From the NCBI GenBank assembly GCA_017979445.1, contig CM030710.1, positions 18,028,248 to 18,092,247 of the forward strand: DNA of 64,000 nt. The letters run 5' to 3'. The stretch comes from Akebia trifoliata. Lineage: Eukaryota; Streptophyta; Magnoliopsida; Ranunculales; Lardizabalaceae. Shown here in pieces: positions 55,832-64,000 of the stretch. The position numbers were made by a program, and so were the translations under genes. The notes beneath the pieces are model-generated. The model had not been told where the DNA came from and did not search any database. It saw only the letters and a list, made by a program, of their open reading frames with translations. How positions within the stretch are numbered: the stretch's first letter is position 1; every line of letters begins with the position of its first letter.

Positions 55832-56029
55832 CTAAGTTGAAAACCCGAAAAGGGCGACTTAGGCAAAAATTAAGGCAAGCTCGCAAGGTTGAAAATCTGA
55901 AAGGACAACTTTGGCAACAATTAGAGCAAAGAAAAAGAGAAAAGCTCGCTAGATCGAAAACCTGAAAAGGCGATCTAGGCAAAAGCTAGAGCAAGCTCGC
56001 TAGATTGAAAACCTGAAAAGGCGATCTAG
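55832..56029 (+). other. E4 array of four short hairpins
   Basis: Arm pairs CTAAGTTG 55832/CGACTTAG 55855, CAAGGTTG 55884/CAACTTTG 55906, CTAGATCG 55949/CGATCTAG 55971 and CTAGATTG 56000/CGATCTAG 56022. All pair fully if G-U is allowed. Units 3 and 4 have an inner CCT-GAAA-AGG, a GNRA-type tetraloop; unit 2 has TCT-GAAA-GGA. Periods are 52, 65 and 51 bases. Confidence 0.65.
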
Positions 56030-56819
56030 GCAAAAGTTAGAGCAACAAAGAAAAATAGAAGAAAATCCCAAGCTGAGAGCGGTCCGAGCTAAAACATCAG
56101 AAGTCCGAATAATCAAGCTCAATACTTAGCTTATACCAGGCATAGACTCAGAAGCCACAAGTATCTTGTCTATGATCGATCTGAAAATGTTTACTTCCCT
56201 AAGTGAACTAAGAGGGATAAGGGTGAATTCTATGGTGAAACTCGAAAGGAAATAATTTTGTACTCTTGAGCCTGACTCAAAAACCTTCAATAAAATTAAT
56301 CAAAATTAAAAGTTGAGTCTTTATTGCGCTTGTGGTAATCAATTACTTCAAACCTTCATACAAAGGGCATTTTCTTTCTTTTTTAATGTAACTTTTCCCC
56401 CTTATATTAGGGGCATTTTTTTATGATGTGTTCAATTATCTTCAATGCCAAGTACATTGTCAAACTAGGGGCATTTTGTCTTCGAGCAATGTTAATCCTA
56501 AAAAAATAATGAGAACCCCAAATTTAAGGTAACCCTCTTGATAACAGTTTTTCAAAAAACTCTTGAGGTTCGAAAGAAATAAAAATTCAGGTTTTAAAAT
56601 TTTTTTGATAAATCCTTGAGGTTCAAACAAAAGCATTTCGGATCTCACATAGGAGATATAACATTCTTTCAGTCTCCAGATTCTTTTCCAGATTCAATCA
56701 ATCATTTCTCCTCCAGATTCATTATCTTCCAGATTTATTCGTTCTCCGGTTTGTTCTAGTCGGTTTTTCTCCAAATTCGTTCATTCTTTCCCAAAATTCA
56801 TTCATCCCTCTACCAGTTT
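56030..56819 (+). other. E4 3' UTR spacer
   Basis: No gene. AGGGGCATT-like motifs near 56363, 56408 and 56465. TTC/TCC-rich sequence (56650-56815) with repeated ATTC.TTC..CC.. leads into the tandem repeat. Confidence 0.5.
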
Positions 56820-57656
56820 TGCTCAGTTTCCGCCAAGGATTATCTTGGATTTTGCTCAGTTGCCGCCAAGGGTTAACTTGGATTTTGCTCAGATACCGCC
56901 GAGGGTTTTCTCGGAATTATGCTCAGATACCGCCGAGGGTTTTCTTGGAACTATGCTCAGATACCGCCGAGGGTTTTCTCGGAACTATGCTCAGATACCG
57001 CCGAGGGTTTTCTCGGAATTATGCTCAGATACCGCCGAGGGTTTTCTCGGAACTATGCTCAGATACCGCCGAGGGTTTTCTCGGAACTATGCTCAGATAC
57101 CGCCAAGGGTTATCTGGGAACTATGCTCAGATACCGCCGAGGGTTTTCTCGGAATTATGCTCAGATACCGCCGAGGGTTTTCTCGGAATTATGCTCAGAT
57201 ACCGCCAAGGGTTATCTTGGAACTATGCTCAGATACCGCCGAGGGTTTTCTCGGAATTATGCTCAGATACCGCCGAGGGTTTTCTCAGAACTATGCTCAG
57301 ATATTGCCGAGGGTTTTCTCGGAATTATGCTCAGATACCGCCAAGGGTTATCTTGGAACTATGCTCAGATACCGCCGAGGGTTTTCTCGGAACTATGCTC
57401 AGATACCGCCGAGGGTTTTCTCGGAACTATGCTCAGATGCCGCCGAGGGTTTTCTCAGAATTATGCTCAGATACCGCCGAGGGTTTTCTCGGAACTATGC
57501 TCAGATACCGCCGAGGGTTTTCTCGGAATTATGCTCAGATACCGCCAAGGGTTATCTTGGAACTATGCTCAGATACCGCCGAGGGCATAGATACCGCCGA
57601 GGGTTTTCTCGGAATTATGCTCAGATACCACCGAGGGTTTTCTCGGAACAATGCTT
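56820..57656 (+). repeat. 34-bp tandem repeat, about 24 units
   Basis: Main unit GCTCAGATACCGCCGAGGG then TTTTCTCGGAATTAT or -ACTAT. Each unit can form CCGAG-GGTTTT-CTCGG; a second variant has CCAAG-GGTTAT-CTTGG, with both arms changed together. 34 is not a multiple of 3 and the unit has no stop on this strand, so all three forward frames are open; the long ORFs here are by-products. One unit is truncated near 57585. Not found in E1-E3. Confidence 0.93.
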
Positions 57657-58038
57657 AGGAACTATGTTCAGATTATATTCAAATTATGCTCAGTTTATAT
57701 TCAAATTATGCTCAGTTTATTCTCAGATTATGCTAAATTTATGCTCAGGTTTTACTCAGTTTCACACAATGCACACACTTGCACATTTGCACTTTTTAGT
57801 CAGGGAGAATTCTCTAAAATTCAAGGATCTGACACCGTCAGTGAGAGTTTGCGCTCAAGGACCTGACAACCTTTTGATTCGGGGAGAGCTTTATTCTCAA
57901 GGATCCGAACAGCCTGACGAATTGCTAAATCAGGCTGCAAAATGAACTGTCACTAGCTTTGGCATTCAGATATCGCACTATCTACCAAAATAGATTTGCT
58001 ATCTAGTTTGTTTCAACCCTCTGCCAAAGAGGGGTATC
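57657..58038 (+). other. E4 conserved 3' tail and polypurine tract
   Basis: GCTCAGTTTAT/ATTCAAATTAT repeats, then the shared tail with three loose repeats centred at 57823, 57857 and 57899 (AAGGATCTGAC, AAGGACCTGAC, AAGGATCCGAA). The tail frame ends at TGA 57943-57945, as in E1 and E3. Purine tract AAAGAGGGG at 58026-58034, then TATC and the LTR. Confidence 0.72.
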
Positions 58039-59809
58039 TGTAGACACCCCATTTTTGCATCCGCCTGATTAATCAACTCGTCAACCCGATCGCAAGGATT
58101 CCCAATGATGGATGTGTATTCCGTTGCTTTATTTTGTTACCAGATATGTTTCAGAAATCTAAATGAGGTATCTCGAATTGACAAAACCTTAGAAACCACG
58201 CTACGCTAGGAAAATACGACCCCAGAAACATAGAAATCATCATCTTGCAGACCAAAAAGAAGCTTCACGATAAAAATCACTAAAAATTGATCAAATTACC
58301 AAAATACCCCTGACATCAAAACAACCCTAGAGCCTACGTTACGCTTAGGAAAACTCTCTCGAACACATAAAATAACAAATCGGAACCAAATAGATCATTT
58401 CACCAATTTTAACAGAATTTGACAAAATTACGAAAATGCCCCTCATAAAGTTCACAATCATTTCACATAAAAATTTCATAAATGACACAAACCAACATTC
58501 TCATTGAATTCCTTACGAAAAACCGATTCTAAAACATCCTAGAACATCAAAAACTGACTTAAAACGTGAAAAGTCCTCTCCGGGGGCAAAACGATAATTT
58601 CACAATTTTCATGATAAAAAATTCGAAATTAATGAATAAAATATGAAATAATTAAATTTAAACATTAATGAAATTAATTTAAAATTTTGAATCTAAAAAA
58701 TCGATCAATCGGGCTCTCAGGCAAAATTGTTGAGGGTTCGTGGGATATTTCTTTAAGGACCCCTCCATTTGGGGGTCCAAAGAATTAAAAATATTTTAGA
58801 GGAGGGGTTCTCCAAAAATCAAAGTAAATCAAGCAAGACTAAGGTCAAGGTATTAAAGTCAATCGAGTGAGACTAAGTCAAAATTAAAGTCAATTAAGCA
58901 AGACTGAAGTCAAGATATTGAAAGTCAATCAATTAAGACCAAAGTCAAAACATTAAAAGTCAATCAAATAAGACCAAAGTCATAATAGAGATCTAATTAA
59001 ATAATAACTCTATCTAATAGAGTTCTAACTTAAAAACAATTTTACCTAAAACAATTTGAATTAAAACACAATTCTACCTAAAACAATTCTAATTAAAACA
59101 CAATTCTACCTAAAATAATTTTAACTAAAACACAACTCTAATTAAAAGATCTCTAATTAAACACTAACTCTAACCAAATCAACCCTAAAAAACATCTATA
59201 AATAGAGGTGCTCACACCCTATTTTCGTATCAAATAATAAACCCTAAGATAAGTAGGTCTAGAAGCTCCCCTAGCCCCCCATAAACCCTAGTTTTGGAGC
59301 CCCAACTCCTTAGCTAACATCCCTCCTTCAATTTTAGTCTAGAAAACACCCAAAAGTCTTCTAAAAACATCTCCAAATCCACAACGAACTTGAAGAGTTC
59401 AGATTCAAAAACAAGGAGATACCTTGCCTTGGAGATCCAAAGTCAAATCCGGAAGCAGAACGAAGCAAGGGAACACGGTACAAGGAGTTCTTTTTGTCAG
59501 ATCTGAGGGAACCAAGTCCTTGCCATCGGAAAGGTAAACCTTTTATTTTTATTTATTTTTATCTAGGTTTTAGCAATGTAATTTACTTGGGAATTTAGTA
59601 GAGACCGGCTTTGGCCGGGCGGGATTGGTGCCTAACACCTTCCAATCCCGTAACATGATCCCCGAATTTAGTTTTTTTTTTGTTTTAGATTAGTTTTTAT
59701 CCGTTTAGAGTCATTGATCGGTTCCTAGACCGTAATAACTAGGTGGCGACTCCCAAACCTCAAGGGTCAAAAGCGGATCCGCGCACCCCGCGGATCGAGG
59801 GCGCTTTCA
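58039..59809 (+). repeat. 3' LTR of E4, 1771 bp
   Basis: TGTAGACACC...GGGCGCTTTCA followed by CTTAC. Intact where the 5' LTR has lost 38 bases. TATA box near 59201. Confidence 0.97.
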
Positions 59810-60042
59810 CTTACGTCTTTCTTTCAATTTCGTACTATCTTCTGGAGTAGCCTTAGGAATGAGTTCTAGATCATCATCTAGAAGTAGGCTATGTTTAGTG
59901 TAGTTAAGAAGAACACTTTCTGTTGCTATCTAGTAAAGTGCTGTCCATCAAATTGGTCGAGACGAGACATGTCTTGATTCATCATTTGGAGAGAATGAAA
60001 TGCCGAAGCCTCCATCGAATAAAAAAGATATTTTTCTAAAAC
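59810..60042 (-). pseudogene. copia gag N-terminus
   Basis: The ATG on the reverse strand is at 60015; it reads MEASAFHSLQMMNQDMSRLD then FDGQHFTR and a TAG where gag normally has Trp, with further frameshifts before E4 cuts it at 59810. The 27 bases upstream of the ATG are followed by the LTR-like 16-mer at 60043-60058; no PBS is visible, so the 5' end of this copia copy is truncated or rearranged. Confidence 0.82.
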
Positions 60043-60634
60043 TGTTGGAAATATTAACATTGAATGTGTAGAAGAAACCAAAAGATTTCTAACTACTAAT
60101 TTTGATATGATAGATTGAGGGGAGGCTGACGTAATGTTAGGAATTAAAATCCTAAGGAAAGACAATGCAATGGTTTTGTCACAATCTCATTATATTGAGA
60201 TAATTTTGAAGAAATATGGTCATTCTGATCATAAACCAGCCCCTACTCCTATGGATCCTAGTATCAAATTAATCAAGAACACTGGTCATGCTAAAGCTCA
60301 ATTAGAATATGCCAGTGCTATTGGGAGTCTTATGTATGCTATGCATTGCACAGGACCTGACATTGCACACTTAATAGGTGTGTTATGTCATTTTACTAGT
60401 AATCCAAGTAACGAGCATTGGAATGTTGTATCTAGAGTTTTAAGGTACTTGAAGGGGACTTTAGACTATGGACTACATTGTCAAGGATATCCAAATGTAC
60501 TTGAAGGGTATCGTGATGCAAGTTGGAATAATGTCGAGTCAAATTCAAAGTCTACAACTGGTTGGATCTTTACGTTAGGTGGAGCTGCTATTTCTTAGGC
60601 ATCTAAAAAGCAGACTTGTATTTGTTTTCATGTG
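60043..60634 (+). pseudogene. Forward copia RT/RNase H fragment, head to head with the reverse copia gag
   Basis: Begins in the RT palm just after the YVDD region (NIECVEETKRFL...NFDMID, then a stop), continues LGIKILRKDNAMVLSQSHYI, GSLMYAMHC, HFTSNPSNEHW and YLKGTLDYGLHCQGY into RNase H (STTGWIFTLGGAAIS), then breaks off. 154 codons are open from 60134. Very close to the reverse-strand copy at 39039-39250. Bounded by two direct copies of TGTTGGAAATATTAAC (60043-60058 and 60635-60650). Confidence 0.88.
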
Positions 60635-63431
60635 TGTTGGAAATATTAACGGGAGTAATTTGATGAAGGAAGAAAAATAACTTCTAAGTTTGAAAAGATT
60701 CGATCTCTTTTAGACAAATATTCTCCCCTACTGGTTGAACCAAAGTAGACAAGGGATCGATGAACAAATGCCTTCAGGATACAAAGAAGCCTTACACTCA
60801 ATTTACTAAATCAGATTATGTACGATTTGATTTAGCCTGAAAAACTTTAAAAAGTAAGAAATTGATGATGCCTAGATCTTAAGCTTAGAGAGAGGAGAAC
60901 ACATAATTTTTCAGTGAAGAAATCTGAATTCTGGTTGGCTTTTTATAGTCATTTTTGTGTCTGTTGATCAAGAATCATGATTTAATGTCTCTTAGTCTAA
61001 TAGCTGTTAGATTGTGTCTTATATGAGATCTAACGATCTAGATTGCACCCTATCGAAGGTATGTGTCTCATGCCTTTTAACTAATACCTTTTAGTTAAAT
61101 CTGTTCAATCTAGTGGCTCTGATCGCGTAGAATCAGTTGCCATTTGATCTAACGAATCCGATAGTTCCTGATCGGATACCAATCATGAACCAACACACCT
61201 GATCGATTTTGATCTAGTATAATCATGAATCAACGCATCGGATCATTCTCAATCTGGTATTATTTCGATCCATCGTATCCGATCGGTTCCCGATCAAATA
61301 TTGACTTGATCGTGCAGTGCTGATTGCACCCGATCCATCACACGTGACAGATCAACCACAACCGTTGGCTGGTTTCGTATCCCGAAAACTTTAAGACTCC
61401 CCAGCTCCTCGCTACAATTTGTACGTGCGAAGTACAAAGTGCCCAATGCACCCTAAACGCCCAATCGCCCTTTCGCATGTCGCACCAGCACTTGCGCGGG
61501 TAGTGCTTCGCACCACCTCGAAGCACCAGATCAAAGCCTAAAGGTGTGACACAAATACAACTAACTATGTTGGCTATTACTTATAAGGTACACCACTTTC
61601 TTATTTGTGAGCGATGTGGGACTAAACCTTATATACACAAAAAACTTCAAAATCTAACTTAAGGAAAAACAAACCAAAAAAATCACAAAATACTTATTTT
61701 ATTTTGAAAATATTTGTAGACACCCCATTTTTGCATTCGCCTGATTAATCAACTTGTCAACCAGATTGCAACAATTCCCAATGATGGATGTTTATCCCAA
61801 TGCTTTATTTTGTTACTAGATATGTTTCAGAAATTCGGATGAGGTATCTCGAACTGGCAAACTATAAAAATCACGCTACGCTAGGAAAATATAACCCCAA
61901 AAGCCTAAAAATCATCATTTTTCAGACAAAAAGAAGTTTCACGATAAAAATCACTAAAAAATGACCAAATTATCAAAATACCTCTAACCTCAAAACAACC
62001 CTAGAGCTTATATTACACTTAGGAAAATCCTTTCAAACACATAAAATAACAAATCGAAATCAAATAAACTATTTCTCCAATTTTCACAAAATTTGATAAA
62101 ATTACGAAAATGCCCCTCATAAAGTTCACGACTATTTCACACAAAAAAATTTCATAAAAACACAAATCAATATTCCCATTGAATTCCTTATGAAAAATCG
62201 ATTTAAAAACATCCTAGAACATTGAAAAATGACTTAAAACGCAAAAAGTCCTCTCCGATGGCAAAACGAGAATTTTATAATTTTTATAATTAAAAATTTT
62301 GAAATTAATAAATAAAACATTAAATAATGTAAAGTGAAACATTAATAAAATTAATTTAAAATTTTGAACCAAAAAAATCGATCAATCAGGCTCTCAGGCA
62401 AAATTGTTGATGGTTGCCAAGATATTTATTCAAGGACCCCTCCATTTGGGGGTCCAAAGAATTAAAGATATAATAGAGGGGGGTTCTCCAAAAAAATTAA
62501 AGTCAATCAAGTAAGACTAAAGTCAAGATATTAAAGTCAATAAAGTAAGATTAAAGTCAAAATCTTAAAGTCAATCAAATAAGACCAAAAGTCAAAATCC
62601 TAATAGAGTTCTAATTAAATAATAATTCTATTTAAAATAATTCTAATTAAATAATTACTCTATTTAATAGAATTATAACTAAAATATAACTCTACCTAAA
62701 ACAATTCTAATTAAAATATAACTTTACCTAAAACAATTCTTATTAAAATATAACTCTAACTAAAAGAATTATAATTAAACACTAATTCTATATAAACAAA
62801 CACTTAAAAAAATCTATAAATAGCGGCCTCCATACCCTATTTTCGTATCCAAGAATAAACCCTAAGAGAAGTAGGTCAAAAAACTTTCCTAGCCTTCTAT
62901 AAACTCTAATTTTGAAGTCCTAACTCCTTACCTAACACCAAACCTCAATTTTAGCTCGAAAAACACTTAGAAACCCTTCAAAAACACCCAGAAATCCATA
63001 AACAAATCCGAAGAATCTAGATCTAAGAAAGAGATACCTTACCTCGGAGATTAGAAATTAGATCCGGAGACAGAACAAAGCGATGAGTACTGTACAAGGA
63101 GTTACTCTATCAGATCTGAGGGAACAAAATCGTTGTCTTCTGAAAGGTACCTATTTCTTATTATTTTTTATTACTTAGGTCTTTTAGCAATGTAGTTTAT
63201 TTGAGAATTATTAGAGACCGGCATTTGCTGGGCGGGGTTGGTGCCTAACACCTTCCAACCCCGTAACGTGATCGCCAGACCTATATTTTTTGTAGTTGAT
63301 TAGTTGATTTATCCATTTAGAATCCAAGTTCAGTTCCTAGACCTTAATAACTAGGTGGCGACTTCCAAACCTCAAAGGTCAAAAGCTAATCCGCGAACCC
63401 CGCGAATCGAGGGCATTTTCAATATTCAACA
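60635..63431 (+). repeat. copia LTR, about 1085 bp, split by a solo Ogre LTR
   Basis: Starts TGTTGGAAATATTAAC and ends AAAATATTCAACA, near-inverted termini as usual for LTRs. Native parts 60635-61714 and 63427-63431. Includes loosely repeated GATCGGAT..CAATCATGAA segments (61090-61340) and a TATATA near 61631 after GATGTGGGACTAAAC. It would be the 3' LTR of the forward copia fragment. The end assignment depends on removing the solo LTR and one copy of its duplication. Confidence 0.75.
61715..63421 (+). repeat. Solo Ogre LTR inside the copia LTR, TSD ATATT
   Basis: TGTAGACACC...GGGCATTTTCA, 1707 bp, flanked by ATATT at 61710-61714 and 63422-63426. TATA-like TATAAATAG near 62816. Resembles the E3 and L-resident LTRs more than the E4 LTR. 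Confidence 0.95.
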
Positions 63432-64000
63432 GTTCCTAGATGTAAAATAATTTTCTACTAAAAACATAATAATTAAAGGGTAGAAGGGAAAAGTTTCTAC
63501 TTGTTTAGCGTCTTCTACGATCCAATGACTCCAAAATCAACTCTCAATATCCCTTTTTGTTTACTTTTATTTTTTCTTTTCAAATGAAATCACATTCTCC
63601 TTGGATCTATGAGAAGCCTTTGATGAGAGAAAACTTTTCATCTCTTTCATCGAGTGTTGAATCTCAGTCTACAACCTTTGAATCGATTCTTCTATCTCTA
63701 GGAAGGCTAGGGTTAGGGTTTGTCTTTAGAGAATAGAATGAAAAACTTGTAAAATTTCTATTAAGTTTGCTATTTATAATAACTTAAGGATGTAAATGAC
63801 ATTTTCTATTTTGTTTTATTTTTTATTTAAAATGTCTATGTCCCAGACTCCGATTTTTCAAACATATAGTCTATTTCGGATAATTTTTTGATACGAACCT
63901 AATGGTGTTCTTGGATTTTCAAGAATCATTTTTAAGAAAAAATTATTTTTATATGCCGAAACTTAACCATCAATTAGAATCCCTCGAGATACGAAATGGA
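63432..64000. other. Right edge, possible reverse-strand LTR of a gypsy element
   Basis: No ORF of note. A GGGTTAGGGTTT string near 63711, and the last bases CTCGAGATACGAA resemble the reverse complement of the start of the L LTR (TTCGTATCTCGAG). It may be part of a related LTR that continues past the window, or the flank of the copia LTR. Confidence 0.3.

Larger units (their letters stand above)
42105..59809 (+). mobile_element. E4: full-length Ogre/Tat-type Ty3/gypsy element, 17.7 kb, TSD CTTAC
   Basis: 5' LTR 42105-43841, PBS, long leader, ORF1 with one stop, putative splice signals, gag-pro-RT-RNase H-aRNase H-integrase in one frame, structured 3' UTR, 34-bp tandem repeat, tail with PPT, 3' LTR 58039-59809. 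CTTAC flanks it at 42100-42104 and 59810-59814, inside the copia gag gene. Large size, ORF1, second RNase H and 3' repeats all fit the Ogre/Tat group. LTRs differ by roughly 1 percent, mostly transitions, so the insertion is fairly recent. Confidence 0.97.
28653..60042 (-). mobile_element. Reverse-strand Ty1/copia element, split by E3, L and E4
   Basis: Coding order on the reverse strand: gag start 60015-59810, [E4], gag 42104-41498, protease 41458-41042, integrase 40994-40086, RT 40085-39039, [L], RNase H region 28778-28653, [E3 and beyond]. Continuity is clear because the sequences at both sides of each insertion join into one copia-like reading, and the forward copia piece at 60043-60634 spans the same junctions unbroken. 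The 3' part should lie left of the window. Many stops and frameshifts; an old, dead copy. Confidence 0.85.

Noticed and set aside
56845..57945. A 366-codon forward ORF (and two overlapping long ones) with RYRRGFS/NYAQIPPRV repeats
   Set aside because: It arises because the 34-bp tandem unit has no stop in any forward frame; three frames are open at once. Only the last 50 or so codons, in the conserved tail, merit attention.
60635..61714. Single-copy host gene in the GC-richer stretch near 61330-61530
   Set aside because: The stretch lies between convincing copia LTR ends and has only a 62-codon reverse ORF without recognisable features.

Overview
This window is plant nuclear repeat DNA and holds no recognisable cellular gene. 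It is AT-rich and made almost entirely of LTR retrotransposons nested inside one another. Diagnostic features are Ty3/gypsy elements of the Tat/Ogre type (ORF1 of the DUF7745 type, a tRNA-Arg-like primer site, an added archaeal-type RNase H and 3' tandem repeats), a coding-less element with 3-kb LTRs of chromovirus (Del/Tekay) style, and a broken Ty1/copia element. A flowering plant is likely; I cannot name the species.

Layout. (1) 1-28652: three Ogre-type copies. E1 (enters from the left, ends 10556) and E2 (8832-20900) share one LTR, so the order is internal-LTR-internal-LTR. They keep a gag relic and both UTRs but have lost protease, reverse transcriptase, RNase H and most of integrase. 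They abut a 72-bp LTR end of E3 (20901-28652), a divergent, similarly gutted copy. (2) 28653-28778: a scrap of reverse-strand copia. (3) 28779-39038: coding-less element L, with two solo Ogre LTRs inside it (32403-34152 and 35172-36809). (4) 39039-42104: reverse-strand copia RT, integrase, protease and gag relics. (5) 42105-59809: E4, a full-length 17.7-kb Ogre-type element with TSD CTTAC, an ORF1 broken by one stop, and a 2211-residue gag-pol polyprotein intact from gag to integrase. (6) 59810-63431: the copia gag start on the reverse strand, joined head to head to a forward copia RT/RNase H piece and its LTR, which carries a third solo Ogre LTR. (7) 63432-64000: an edge that may be another LTR.

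How it fits together. The copia element is the oldest layer. E3, L and E4 each inserted into it, shown by copia sequence resuming across E4 with matching 5-bp duplications and across L with one mismatch. E1/E2 probably inserted into the 5' LTR of E3, and solo LTRs landed in L and in the copia LTR. E4 is the only copy able to specify pol functions; E1-E3 look like parasites that would depend on such a partner.

The least explained material is non-coding and shared by all four Ogre copies: a 3' UTR motif that can fold through CTACGT/ACGTAG, a run of three or four hairpins with GAAA-type loops and paired changes in their arms, a different tandem repeat in each subfamily, a conserved 3' tail with a thrice-repeated motif and a short ORF, and in the 5' leader a conserved internal duplication, interchangeable non-homologous cassettes and a likely intron just before gag.
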